This document shows, piece after piece, positions 27,739 to 38,006 of a stretch of 64,000 nucleotides of DNA (positions are counted from its first letter, which is position 1; every line of letters begins with the position of its first letter). The stretch comes from Ilumatobacter fluminis. GTDB taxonomy: Bacteria; Actinomycetota; Acidimicrobiia; Acidimicrobiales; Ilumatobacteraceae. Under the pieces are notes generated by a model that was not told the origin of the DNA, searched no databases, and worked only from the letters and a program-made list of their open reading frames with translations. A program made the translations under genes and the position numbers. The stretch lies in NCBI RefSeq assembly GCF_004364865.1, contig NZ_SOAU01000001.1:930001-994000 (forward strand), given 5' to 3'.

Positions 27739-30700
27739 ATGGCTGGGCAGTGGATTCGTCGGAGCGCAATCGTGATCGCTGCTGTGTGCGCAGTCCCGTC
27801 GATCGGCTCACCGTCGACCGCGGCGGCTGCTCCTGCTGTTTCGGTCGTGGACGCGGTCGGGTCGGACGGGCCAGACCTTGAGGCGACGTCGGCGGACGCG
27901 GCGTCCGGTGGCGAGTCGGTCGGTTCAGGGCGTGTGGTGGAGGCGGTTGGTGGGTCGTCGGTGGGTGATGTGGTGTCGTTGGTGCCTGCTCGGTTGTTGG
28001 AGACGCGGTCGGGTTCGGGGTTTTCGACGGTTGATGGGGAGTTCGTGGGTGGTGGTCGTGTTCAGGCTGGTGGTCGTGTGGAGTTCGGTGTGTTGGGTCG
28101 TGGTGGTGTGCCGGCTGATGGTGTGTCGGCGGTGGTGTTGAATGTGACGGCGGTAGCGCCGTTGGGGGCGGGTCATGTGACGGTGTTTCCGTGTGGTGGG
28201 GTGCCGAATGCGTCGTCGTTGAACTATGTGGCGGGTTCGGTGGTCGCGAACGAGGTCGTGGCGAAGGTGTCACCCGACGGGACCGTCTGCATCCACAGTC
28301 ATGCCGAAGCGCATGTGGTGGCGGATGTGACGGGGTTCGTGGTGGAGGGTGCGTCGGTGGTGTCGTTGGTGCCGGGCCGGTTGTTGGAGACGCGGTCGGG
28401 TTCGGGGTTTGCGACGGTGGATGGGGAGTTCGTGGGTGGTGGTCGTGTTCAGGCTGGTGGTCGTGTGGAGTTCGGTGTGTTGGGTCGTGGTGGTGTGCCG
28501 GCTGATGGTGTGTCGGCGGTGGTGTTGAATGTGACGGCGGTTGGTCCGTTGGGGGCGGGTCATGTGACGGTGTTTCCGTGTGGTGGGGTGCCGAATGCGT
28601 CGTCGTTGAACTATGTGGCGGGTTCGGTGGTTGCGAACGAGGTCGTGGCGAAGGTGTCACCCGACGGGACCGTCTGCATCCACAGTCATGCCGAGGCGCA
28701 TGTGGTGGCGGATGTGACGGGGTTCGTGGTGGAGGGTGCGTCGGTGGTGTCGTTGGTGCCGGGCCGGTTGTTGGAGACGCGGTCGGGTTCGGGGTTTGCG
28801 ACGGTGGATGGGGAGTTCGTGGGTGGTGGTCGTGTTCAGGCTGGTGGTCGTGTGGAGTTCGATGTGTTGGGTCGTGGTGGTGTGCCGGCTGATGGTGTGT
28901 CGGCGGTGGTGTTGAATGTGACGGCGGTAGCGCCGTTGGGGGCGGGTCATGTGACGGTGTTTCCGTGTGGTGGGGTGCCGAATGCGTCGTCGTTGAACTA
29001 TGTGGCGGGTTCGGTGGTCGCGAACGAGGTCGTGGCGAAGGTGTCTGCGGATGGGACGGTGTGTGTGCGGACCCATGCCGACACCCACCTGATCGCCGAC
29101 ATCACCGGCTACGTCACCGTGCCCGACGATCCCGACCCCGACCCGGACCCATACCCGACCGAGGAACTCGAGCCCGGGTGGCACATCATGCCCGACAGCG
29201 TGTTCCTCACCGCTCCCGGTCAATCCGACACGGCCCGAATGGTCCACATCGGCGCTGACGGGCAGCCGTCCGGGAGGTTGGTCCCGAGCGGTACGACGGT
29301 CACCCCGGTCGGAGCGAACCCGTTCGACGTCGAGCGAGCAGGGGCCGACATCGAAATCACCGAGGGCGGGATCGGAGCGACCCCGTTTGCGGTTGCCATT
29401 CCCGGTGTCGACGAACCGCTCTTGCTCTGGGCGACGTCGGCTCGCCTGCGTTCGGGCGTCGAGCTGATTCCTGCGGACGACTTCGTCACGCCGAACGATC
29501 TCCCGGGTACGGATGGCTTCGCTCCCTTCACGACCGCTGAGATCGGGGCGCGAACGAGCTTCGACGGTTCCGGCGATGTCATCTCGTGGGCCGTGGCCGG
29601 TGGATACGCGCCCGTCGTCCTGGAGGGCGCGGCGCCTGTCACGGGCACGGTCTTCGTGGCCTCCGACGGGTCCACGATGTTCGGAAGGGTCATCGAACGT
29701 CCCGGTGCGCCGACGCTGGAACGCGGCGGGCGCTCGCTCATTACCGTCGAGCTGGCCGAGCTCACCGACGTGTACACCGAACTCGACGGGGCCGTCGATG
29801 CCGCAGAGATGTTCGAAGCCGGACTGCTCGGCGAGATCGGTGGTGGCGAACTCGTCTGCACGGGGCCGGACTGCCCGCCTGCCGCACCCTCGGCGAGCGC
29901 ACTGCGAGTGATCGAAGCGCTCCCGGAGGCCGACGGGAACGACGAACCTCGGTGCGTGGCGGGTCTCGGTGCCGGCATCACATCGCTGACTCCGCCCACG
30001 ATCACCAACGGCATCGCCCCGGTCGGCGGCATGAGGGCCACGGTGTCCGGCAACGAGCTGTACCGATTCGAGATGCAGTACGGCATCGGTGGGTCGCTCA
30101 CCCTCGGCATGGGCGTCAAGGCACAGGGGAGCATCTCCTTCGACTTCACCTGCACGGTGACGACGCTGCCCAGCGCCAGGTTCCCGGTGATTCCGGCGTT
30201 GGCAGCGGTCTTCGTTGCCACGATGGAGCCGACCGTCAAGCTCGGACTCAACGCTTCGGTGTCTGGAGGTCCCAGCCTCGAAGCCTCCGTGACATGCGGC
30301 GTCAGCTTCGAGTACTCCTACGGCTTCACCTATGTGCCGGGCGACGGGTTCGACCCGCGCGAGACCGTCGAGCATCCGGAGCCGACCTGCACGCCCAAGC
30401 TCGCAGCCCAATGGGAAACCGGACCGTCGACGATCCAGGTGTCTATCACGCCGAGCCTGAACGGCGAGATCGGCATTGACGTCGGTGGCAGCGTGCTCAC
30501 CTGGCTCGGTCGACAGTTCGACGTCGATGACCTCGGCCGACTCAAGCTGATCGGGCTGAGCGCGGCGACCGAGCTGCGCGCAAAGTGGGAGAACGAGGAT
30601 CAGGTGCGCGTGGCGAAGGCCGGCGCCTCCGAGGTCGGTGTGCATCTCAACGTCGGTGCATCGATCCTGTTCACGTCCGTCAACAATGCGCTCGAGGCAC

Positions 30701-33700
30701 TCGGTATCCCCGTGACGGTGTCGTTCCCGGCCCTCGTGTACACACAACCGATCGCTCAGCTCTACTCGACGTACAACAAGACGGGATCGCCGACGATCTC
30801 ACTCAACGGTGAGATTCAGTCCGGGGGCGCCCTCGTCGTCCAGGTCGAACCCGACGACGAGCTCGAGGTCGGTGGATTCCTCGCCCAGGCGCCGGCGATC
30901 GGGGCGTTCCTGTTGCCAGGACCTCTGTTGCCGACCGAGATCGTCGATGGCGCTCTCTTCATCAAGGACTCGGACGGCGAGTGGATCAAACGGGGCGGGA
31001 TGTCGTTCACGACCTCACCTTCCGGATTCGACCCGGACGTGGAGGAACTGACGGGCACGCTGACGATCACCGAAGACCTCTGTGAGGAACTGGGCGACAG
31101 CGCTCGCGACGCCATGGTGCTCGCCGAGCAGAAGATGGGCCCGCTCGGCATCTTCGGATACCTCGAGGAGTTTGCGCTCCGCTGCGGCTCCTCGCTCGAG
31201 TTCGAGGCGGACCAACTCCAGATCCCGACGCCGGAGGGAGCTACATCGTCCAGCGTCGACCTCGTTCCCGGTGCCCTCGCCGACACGCTCTGGAAGATCG
31301 ATGACACCGATCCGATCCCCGACTGGTTGACCGTCAACCCGACGACGGGGACGTTCGACGATCAGGACACGCCGACGCCGATCACCGTCTCGGTCGACTG
31401 CGCGACGATTCTCGACTCCGGGTCCTCCTCGCAGTTGTACACCCTGACGGCGACCACGGACGACGACGCCATCGAGGAACCGCTCGTCGACACGCTGCCG
31501 ATCTCGGTCACCTGCGACTTCTTCCGAATCGTCGAAGACGAGGTGATCGGCGGTTCGCCGGTGAACTTCGCCACCGACGGCTACCTCGACGACGAGTGGA
31601 CGAGTTCCGAACTCGATCCGTCGAGTGGCTTTTTGCGCGGGCAGTCGAGCACGTCCGACGAGGACTCGGTCCTGTCGGCGACGACGCCGCCCGACAACCG
31701 CGTCCCCGATCCGATCCCACCGCCCGGGTGTGCCGCCGGCGTCCCGGGGCAGGCCGACCTACCCGAACTCCGGTTCCCGGTCTCGGCAACGACGAGTCAC
31801 CGAGGATTCGACACGGTCACGGTGATCTGGGAAGAGCGTCCGGGCTTCCCGCCGGAGCCCGGGCAGCCGTGCCCGCCGCCCCCGCCCGGTCCGCCGGGAG
31901 GTCCCGGTGGCACCGGCGGCACGGGTGGAACCGGCGGTCCGGGCGGATCCGGCGGATCCGGTGGTTCCGGCACGAGCACCGGCGGCGGTTGGGGCGACCC
32001 GCACATGATCACGTTCGACGGACTCACCTACGACAGCCAGACCCTCGGCGAGTACTTGTACGCCGGCCCGCTCGACGATGACCCCGCCGCGCCCCGCGTC
32101 TACGCCCGCCACGAGTTCACATCCGCGGCGTCGGCGCTGCTCCCGACGTCGATCACGGCCGTTGCCGTCGCCGTCGACGACCACGTCGTCGAGGTGTACG
32201 GACGCGAGGCGGACGAACTCCGGATCGACGGGGTGCCCACCGTGATCGCCTCCGGTGAGTCGGTCGAGTTGTCCGACACGGCGACGCTCCGCCGCAGCGG
32301 CACCGACTACGTGGTCGACCATCCGCTGATGACCGTCCAGATCCAACCGGGGGCTCACATCGACGTCGAGATCACCGTGTACGACGACGGCACGTTCGGC
32401 GGACTCATCGGTATCGCCGACGGCGATCCGGCCAACGACATCATCGAACGCGATCCCGACCTCCCGGTCGAGTCGTGGACGTCGTACGCCGTTGCGGACG
32501 CCCGCGCCGACGGCGATCTCGTCATCGCCATCGCCGAGTCGTGGCGGATCACCGAACCCGATGAGTCCCCGTTCTCGATCCCGTCCGACGCGTTCGACGA
32601 CATCAGCCCGCCGCGCCCCGGTTCGGAGTTGCTCGAGCCGTATCGCGTGCAAGCACGCGAGATGCTCGCGGCGGTCGACGCCTTCTGCACCGGTGACACC
32701 GGAGCCGGGGCGTACGCCGTCGACGTGTTCGCCATCGAACTCGCGATCGGCAACGATCCGGCCCTGCTCGGCTGCACGTTCGAGGTCAACGGTCGCGTCG
32801 TCACCGATGTGCCGCAGCTGCCCGTCACGAGGGCAGAGGTGCAGATCGATGCCCCCGGACTCGCCCCGTGCGTCGTCACCACGGCCTCCGACGGCGGATT
32901 CCGGTGTCGGCTCGGGCTCGACTCGGCCGAGATCGCTGCCGGCGAACTGACGTTGCCGGTCGATCTGACGGCTGTCGTCACACCTCGAGGCGCAGCCGCG
33001 CCGGCCGCCACGGTCGCCGTCGCGCTCGACGAGCCGGCGCCGTTCAACGGCTATCGGGCGGTCGACACCGGCGACATCGTCGTGCCGGTCGGTACGACCA
33101 AGACGCTGTTGCTCGCCGGTGACCTGACAGCGCTCGGCGAACCGGTCACCCAGTCGACCGGTGTCGACGTCGTCGCCCGAGACGACGCCGGGACGGCCGT
33201 CCTGACGCGCCGACTGAACGTCACTCCCGACGGCACCGGCGCCTACGACACGGCGGTCGCGCTCCCGCTCGACGTCACCGACGTCGAGGTCGTCTGGAAG
33301 TACGGGATGCCGGGCGACCCGTTCCCCTCGGCGTCGTTCGACGGTCTCGTTCCCGGCACCAACAGCCGACGGTTCGACGCGGCGTACGAGCCGGTGACCG
33401 TCGAACTCTCCGGCACGATGCTGTACAACGGTCAGCCCGACCCCGCTGCCCGGATCGACGTGCGCAGCACCCGATCGGACGGATCGACGCGAACGCTTGG
33501 TTACCCGGTGACCGCCGACGGCGCCGGTGCGTACTCGGTCGACATCGTCCTCCCGGTCGCAGCGGCCGAGGTCGAGTTCTCCGGGGTGTTCGGATCCTCC
33601 GTCGACCCGCCGGTTACGGCCACCTGGACGCCACCAGCGACGGGCTCGGCCTCCACGACGTTCGATGCGATCGTCGACGCTCCGGTGCTCGTCGTGTCGG

Positions 33701-36700
33701 GCACCGTGCACCGCAACGGGGCAGTGGTCCGCCCGACCGTCTTCGAGATCGTTGCATCGACCGGTGCGGGAGAGTTCACCGACCGCCGGACCACGTATCC
33801 CGACCCGGTCGACGGGTCGTACTCGTTCGACGTCGACCTGCCGAGTTCCGCCACCGCTGCAACGGTGCGAGCGCTGATCGGGGTCGCAGCGTCGGACCAT
33901 CCCGAGACGACCGTGGAGTCCCTCGTCGACGGCGCCAATCCTGTCGCGTTCGTCGTCGATCTCGGAACGCCGACGCTCCGGCTGTCCGGTGTCGCGACCG
34001 GCGGCGGCGTCCCGTGGACCAGTGGTTTCGCGGTCGTCGTCGAGGCCGACGGCTTCTCGACGACGTCGTACGCCTCGCCGGCCGCCGACGGCTCCTACGG
34101 CCTCGACGTCGACCTGCCGCTCGGCACGACCGACGTCGACGTCGTCGCTCGGATCGGCTACTCGGCCGACGACTGGGTGGCCACGACCTTCAGCGGTCTC
34201 GGCTCCGGCGTGAACGACCGCGACCTCGACCCTGCGGTCGTCGCCACCGGTATCGCGCTCTCCGGAGCGCTTTCTCTCGACGGCATCCCGGCCGCGTCGC
34301 CGGTGTCGTTGTACCTACGCGGGCTCGATGCGGGCGGCGACGTCGTCGCCTACCGCACCCCGGTCGTCACGCCGACCGACGGCGACTACGAGGGAACCAC
34401 CGTGTTCCCGCCGAACGTCGCATCGGTGCAGGCCTGGGCGGCCGTGGGATGGTTCCCGTACCAGCGTCCTTGGCAGCAGTTCGACGATCTCGTCACCGGA
34501 CGCAACGACCTCGAGATGGACGACCATGCGGTGACCAGGTCGATCGCGATCACGGGCTCGATCACATCGGGTTCGGGCTTCGTCGCCGGACCGCTCGATC
34601 TCGTGGTGACGTCGCAGATCCCCCTGCCCGATGGTGGTACCGACGAGCGCGTCGACCGGCGCCGGGTGACAGCGAGCTACACCGACGGCACGTTCGCCGT
34701 CGACGTGTTGGTCCCCGAAGTCGCTTCCTCGGCGACGATCGTCGCCGAGGTGGGTCCTGACCCCGTCGACTACCCGACACTGACGATCGACCCGCTGTCG
34801 CCGGGCACCAACCCCGCCGAACTGACCGGCGACGTTCCGCTGTCGGTCGAGATCGAGCTCACGGCGGTGCTCGCCGACGCCGACGGCCCCGTGACCGAGC
34901 CGACATCACTGCGATACATCACTCGCGATGGCTCGAACATCGTCATCGGCGACGAGACGATCGACATCGTTCCCTCCAGTGAGGGCATCGCCGTCGTCGA
35001 CATCGAGACCTTGAACGTGGTCCGGTCGATCGAGGTCTCCCGCGTCGTCGGGCTCCCCGGGGAGCCGCCGCCGACGACGACCTTCACCGGTCTTCGGCCG
35101 GGTACGAACGAGGTGACCTTCGTCGACGTCTACGACCCGCCCGTGCTGACGCTGTCCGGAACGGCCACGCGCAACGGCGAGCCGATCGTCGACGACCTCG
35201 AGCTCGAGTTCGCCGTCGGTGACGGTGCCCTCGGGGCGACGTCGTTCGCGACCACGGTCACGCCCGGACCCGACGGCACTTTCTCGGTCGAGCGGATCTT
35301 CGCCCGCGGCACGACCACGACCGACGTGACGATCACCTCACCCGACTCGGGCGACCCGGTCGCCCAGGCGACCGTTGCGCTCTCCGACGGATCCCAGACC
35401 GCTTCCCTCGACCTCGTGTCGGCGCGGCCGCAGCTCGAGCTCGCCGGCGTCGCCCTGCTCGGCGATGCCCCGCCGAGCGGCGACGTGCAGTTCGATCTGG
35501 TGCTGCGGGGCGGCGAGCCCGACGAACAGCGCTCGTTCGACGTCGATCCGGATGCCAACGGTGACTACGCGCTCGACGCCGGACTCCTCCCGCACTGGGT
35601 CGAGTCGGCGACCGTCACCGCACGAATCGGCTTCGACCCCGACGACTGGCCGACGCAGGAGATCCCGGCGCTGACGCCCGGGCCCAACCTGGTGACGTTC
35701 GACGCCATCGCCGATGTGCAGCTGCTCGATATCAGCGGCACGATCGAACTCGGTGAGGCGGCGTACGACCAGCCCTTCTATCTCCGCATCTTCACCCGAG
35801 ATACCGACGGTCTGCACATCGACTCGCCGCAGTTCCTCGTCGAGCCCGACGAGAACGGCGCGTACAGCTACCGGTACGAGACCCCCGCGGAGGCTGCCGA
35901 GGTCGACCTGCGAGCCAGCGTGTTTCCCATCGGTGGTGGATCGGACGCGATCGTCCTCCAGACGTTCGGACCGCTCGACGGCGGCCTGAACGCGATCGCG
36001 TTCGATCCGACGTTCGACCTCCGGGCGATCCGACTCAGCGGCACATTGCTCCAGGACGGCGCTCCCCAGTCGGCCCAACAGTCGTTCCAGATCCGGACCT
36101 ATACGGAGGGCTCCTCGAACATTGCGACGACGAGGGTCGCGGCGACCGGGCCGCTCGACGGGTCCGGCGGCTACGTCGGCGACGTCGTCGTGCTCCCCGC
36201 CGACACCACCCGAGTCGAGGTCGGGATCAACTATCCGCTGCCGCGCAACGGCGGGACGTGGACGTCGGGGAACAACGCCGTCTACCAGACCACCGATCTT
36301 GCGGTTCCGGGCTACAACGAGATCGATTTCTCGGAGGACTACGTCCCGAACATCGTCCGGATGAGCGGAACGTTCGAACGGGACGGCAACCCGATCACCG
36401 ACGAGGTGACGCTGTCGGTGACGTGGCGCCAGTACTTCCCGGGCTCCGGTGTGTATCCGCAGACCCAGACCTACACGGTGACGCCGGACGCCCAGGGTGA
36501 CTACTCGATCGATCTGTACGGTGCCCGCCTCGCGAATGCGGTCGGGGTCGACGTGCAGATCGGTGTGACCGCCGAGGATCATCCGAGTGTCGTCCTCGAT
36601 CCGATCGCTCCAGGCGTCGACCTGCTCGAGTTCGACGTCGACTACCTGACGACGACGCTCGAGCTGTCAGGCGTGCTCGGTTACCTCGGGACCCCACCGA

Positions 36701-37989
36701 GCGGCACCGAGACGCTCCGGATCTACACGTACGACGGGTTCCCCGGCCAGCAGCTCGGCACCGTCTACGCGACGATCGACCCCGACGACGTCACCGGTGC
36801 GTACAGCACGACGGTCCAGATCCCCTCGGCATCCGTGCAGGCCACGGTGCAGCTGGAGTACGGCACGTTCTTCGAGACGTACGAACGCTTCGTGTCGTCG
36901 TTCTCGCCGCTCACCCCCGGCACGTCGCACGCGTTCACCTTCGACGCCGCCACGACGTCGATCGACCTGAGCGGCTCGGTCGACGAGAGCGGTGTCCCGT
37001 TCACCAACGGCTCGTTCGCGCTCGCGATCGCTGCGTACGACGGCGCCGTCGAGCTCGACCCCGACGTCCGCGACGGCATGGCGAACCTCACGACCGACGG
37101 GTCCGGCGACTACTCCACCACGGTGTTCCTGCCGGCCGGGACCGACCGGTTGGTGCTCACGACGTCGCTCGGGGGAGTGGCGCCGGTCGAGGTGACGGGC
37201 TTTCCGTCGCCCGGTCACGTCGCTCGCACGGTCGACTTCTCCTCGTCGGGGATCGGCTCGGTGACCGTCAGCGGCACCTTGACCCAGGACGGCGCCCCGA
37301 TCGTCGGCACCCAGCCTTCGGTCACGGTCACGGCGATCACCGCCGAGGACGACGGCGACGGGCCGTTCTACGCCGGCGAGGAGGACTCGGAATCGATCAC
37401 GGTCTCGACCGACGCCGGCGACGGCTCGTTCTCCGAACTGTTCGACGTCGGCACGACCGCCGACTTCATCCAGGTCGCCGTGATCTTCCCCGACGCGCCC
37501 GACGTGCCGTACATCCGCAACTTCGACGTTCGTGGCCTGGCCGATCCGTGGTCGGTGTCGGTCGACATCGACCACAGTGCGAACCGGCTGGAGTACTCGG
37601 CCTTCGTCGAGATCTACGACGAGGACGAGGACCGGACCGACGAATGCGCCTACGGCTACGAGCCGTTCATCTTCGATCTCACCGTCTTCGCCTACGACGG
37701 CGAGGTCGGTTCGCCCGGCGTCACGGCGACCGAGGTGCTGTCGATGCCGGTGATCCCGGCCGGTGACTGGTACTGGGACGACTCGCAGATCGACGCCGTC
37801 GTGGCGTTGCCGCCCGGCACGCTCGATGTCGTCTTCGACATCGCCACGTGGCCGTACTACTTCGACGACACGGTCGCCGACGCCAACTTCGGGTACGCCT
37901 TTGCGTTCGGCACCGTCGTCGACGGCGGCGTCACCGAGATCGACGACTACGTGATCGCCGACTGCGACCCGATCGACGTGGGCTTCTGA
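27739..37989 (+). CDS. giant exported protein: triple N-terminal module, VWD domain, about 15 Ig-like/CNA-B-like repeats (3,416 aa)
   Basis: The ATG at 27739 is preceded by AAAGGGA and opens a signal peptide ending near TAAAAP (residue 30-35). The ORF also extends upstream, but without a ribosome binding site. Residues about 78-460 are three near-identical 129-residue modules shared with three other proteins here. About 900 residues without recognised family follow, then a Gly-rich linker and a von Willebrand type D domain at about 1417-1572 (WGDPHMITFDGLTYD). From about residue 1787 to 3275 run some 15 repeats of about 95-100 residues. Each opens with a LSGT-like strand and a short DGxP turn and later has a GxY(S/T) strand, like carboxypeptidase-regulatory or CNA-B folds. 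No C-terminal LPxTG or membrane anchor is seen. A stalk-like surface or matrix protein is likely. It is probably controlled by the upstream direct repeats. Confidence 0.85.
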   Translation: MAGQWIRRSAIVIAAVCAVPSIGSPSTAAAAPAVSVVDAVGSDGPDLEATSADAASGGESVGSGRVVEAVGGSSVGDVVSLVPARLLETRSGSGFSTVDGEFVGGGRVQAGGRVEFGVLGRGGVPADGVSAVVLNVTAVAPLGAGHVTVFPCGGVPNASSLNYVAGSVVANEVVAKVSPDGTVCIHSHAEAHVVADVTGFVVEGASVVSLVPGRLLETRSGSGFATVDGEFVGGGRVQAGGRVEFGVLGRGGVPADGVSAVVLNVTAVGPLGAGHVTVFPCGGVPNASSLNYVAGSVVANEVVAKVSPDGTVCIHSHAEAHVVADVTGFVVEGASVVSLVPGRLLETRSGSGFATVDGEFVGGGRVQAGGRVEFDVLGRGGVPADGVSAVVLNVTAVAPLGAGHVTVFPCGGVPNASSLNYVAGSVVANEVVAKVSADGTVCVRTHADTHLIADITGYVTVPDDPDPDPDPYPTEELEPGWHIMPDSVFLTAPGQSDTARMVHIGADGQPSGRLVPSGTTVTPVGANPFDVERAGADIEITEGGIGATPFAVAIPGVDEPLLLWATSARLRSGVELIPADDFVTPNDLPGTDGFAPFTTAEIGARTSFDGSGDVISWAVAGGYAPVVLEGAAPVTGTVFVASDGSTMFGRVIERPGAPTLERGGRSLITVELAELTDVYTELDGAVDAAEMFEAGLLGEIGGGELVCTGPDCPPAAPSASALRVIEALPEADGNDEPRCVAGLGAGITSLTPPTITNGIAPVGGMRATVSGNELYRFEMQYGIGGSLTLGMGVKAQGSISFDFTCTVTTLPSARFPVIPALAAVFVATMEPTVKLGLNASVSGGPSLEASVTCGVSFEYSYGFTYVPGDGFDPRETVEHPEPTCTPKLAAQWETGPSTIQVSITPSLNGEIGIDVGGSVLTWLGRQFDVDDLGRLKLIGLSAATELRAKWENEDQVRVAKAGASEVGVHLNVGASILFTSVNNALEALGIPVTVSFPALVYTQPIAQLYSTYNKTGSPTISLNGEIQSGGALVVQVEPDDELEVGGFLAQAPAIGAFLLPGPLLPTEIVDGALFIKDSDGEWIKRGGMSFTTSPSGFDPDVEELTGTLTITEDLCEELGDSARDAMVLAEQKMGPLGIFGYLEEFALRCGSSLEFEADQLQIPTPEGATSSSVDLVPGALADTLWKIDDTDPIPDWLTVNPTTGTFDDQDTPTPITVSVDCATILDSGSSSQLYTLTATTDDDAIEEPLVDTLPISVTCDFFRIVEDEVIGGSPVNFATDGYLDDEWTSSELDPSSGFLRGQSSTSDEDSVLSATTPPDNRVPDPIPPPGCAAGVPGQADLPELRFPVSATTSHRGFDTVTVIWEERPGFPPEPGQPCPPPPPGPPGGPGGTGGTGGTGGPGGSGGSGGSGTSTGGGWGDPHMITFDGLTYDSQTLGEYLYAGPLDDDPAAPRVYARHEFTSAASALLPTSITAVAVAVDDHVVEVYGREADELRIDGVPTVIASGESVELSDTATLRRSGTDYVVDHPLMTVQIQPGAHIDVEITVYDDGTFGGLIGIADGDPANDIIERDPDLPVESWTSYAVADARADGDLVIAIAESWRITEPDESPFSIPSDAFDDISPPRPGSELLEPYRVQAREMLAAVDAFCTGDTGAGAYAVDVFAIELAIGNDPALLGCTFEVNGRVVTDVPQLPVTRAEVQIDAPGLAPCVVTTASDGGFRCRLGLDSAEIAAGELTLPVDLTAVVTPRGAAAPAATVAVALDEPAPFNGYRAVDTGDIVVPVGTTKTLLLAGDLTALGEPVTQSTGVDVVARDDAGTAVLTRRLNVTPDGTGAYDTAVALPLDVTDVEVVWKYGMPGDPFPSASFDGLVPGTNSRRFDAAYEPVTVELSGTMLYNGQPDPAARIDVRSTRSDGSTRTLGYPVTADGAGAYSVDIVLPVAAAEVEFSGVFGSSVDPPVTATWTPPATGSASTTFDAIVDAPVLVVSGTVHRNGAVVRPTVFEIVASTGAGEFTDRRTTYPDPVDGSYSFDVDLPSSATAATVRALIGVAASDHPETTVESLVDGANPVAFVVDLGTPTLRLSGVATGGGVPWTSGFAVVVEADGFSTTSYASPAADGSYGLDVDLPLGTTDVDVVARIGYSADDWVATTFSGLGSGVNDRDLDPAVVATGIALSGALSLDGIPAASPVSLYLRGLDAGGDVVAYRTPVVTPTDGDYEGTTVFPPNVASVQAWAAVGWFPYQRPWQQFDDLVTGRNDLEMDDHAVTRSIAITGSITSGSGFVAGPLDLVVTSQIPLPDGGTDERVDRRRVTASYTDGTFAVDVLVPEVASSATIVAEVGPDPVDYPTLTIDPLSPGTNPAELTGDVPLSVEIELTAVLADADGPVTEPTSLRYITRDGSNIVIGDETIDIVPSSEGIAVVDIETLNVVRSIEVSRVVGLPGEPPPTTTFTGLRPGTNEVTFVDVYDPPVLTLSGTATRNGEPIVDDLELEFAVGDGALGATSFATTVTPGPDGTFSVERIFARGTTTTDVTITSPDSGDPVAQATVALSDGSQTASLDLVSARPQLELAGVALLGDAPPSGDVQFDLVLRGGEPDEQRSFDVDPDANGDYALDAGLLPHWVESATVTARIGFDPDDWPTQEIPALTPGPNLVTFDAIADVQLLDISGTIELGEAAYDQPFYLRIFTRDTDGLHIDSPQFLVEPDENGAYSYRYETPAEAAEVDLRASVFPIGGGSDAIVLQTFGPLDGGLNAIAFDPTFDLRAIRLSGTLLQDGAPQSAQQSFQIRTYTEGSSNIATTRVAATGPLDGSGGYVGDVVVLPADTTRVEVGINYPLPRNGGTWTSGNNAVYQTTDLAVPGYNEIDFSEDYVPNIVRMSGTFERDGNPITDEVTLSVTWRQYFPGSGVYPQTQTYTVTPDAQGDYSIDLYGARLANAVGVDVQIGVTAEDHPSVVLDPIAPGVDLLEFDVDYLTTTLELSGVLGYLGTPPSGTETLRIYTYDGFPGQQLGTVYATIDPDDVTGAYSTTVQIPSASVQATVQLEYGTFFETYERFVSSFSPLTPGTSHAFTFDAATTSIDLSGSVDESGVPFTNGSFALAIAAYDGAVELDPDVRDGMANLTTDGSGDYSTTVFLPAGTDRLVLTTSLGGVAPVEVTGFPSPGHVARTVDFSSSGIGSVTVSGTLTQDGAPIVGTQPSVTVTAITAEDDGDGPFYAGEEDSESITVSTDAGDGSFSELFDVGTTADFIQVAVIFPDAPDVPYIRNFDVRGLADPWSVSVDIDHSANRLEYSAFVEIYDEDEDRTDECAYGYEPFIFDLTVFAYDGEVGSPGVTATEVLSMPVIPAGDWYWDDSQIDAVVALPPGTLDVVFDIATWPYYFDDTVADANFGYAFAFGTVVDGGVTEIDDYVIADCDPIDVGF
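27970..29120 (+). repeat. three tandem 387-bp repeats encoding the 129-residue module
   Basis: The marker TGTCGTTGGTGCC recurs at 27974, 28361 and 28748, exactly 387 bp apart, with a small change in its last bases. Most of each unit is identical at DNA level, including synonymous positions. Codons ending in C are avoided (GGT, GTG, TTG, TCG and GCG dominate), unlike the C-ending codons just downstream. The third copy drifts back to the usual codon style near 29070. Confidence 0.9.
33099..37560 (+). repeat. about 15 divergent protein repeats of about 100 residues
   Basis: The repeat starts can be read as VELSGTMLYNG, VVSGTVHRNG, LRLSGVATGGG and IALSGALSLDG. Others are LTLSGTATRNG, LDISGTIELGE, IRLSGTLLQDG, VRMSGTFERDG, IDLSGSVDESG and VTVSGTLTQDG, with more divergent copies between. 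Each ends with a segment like TFSGLGSGVNDRDLD or VPGTNSRRFD. The DNA of the copies is not similar, so this is an old expansion, unlike the module repeats at 27970-29120. Confidence 0.8.
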
Positions 37990-38006
37990 CCGCTCCGGTG
38001 GTCAGA
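37985..38006. terminator. bidirectional hairpin between convergent genes
   Basis: TCTGACC at 37985-37991 pairs with GGTCAGA at 38000-38006 around an 8-base loop. The stop of the giant gene is in the left arm. The stop of the acetyltransferase gene, on the other strand, is in the right arm. Confidence 0.45.
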
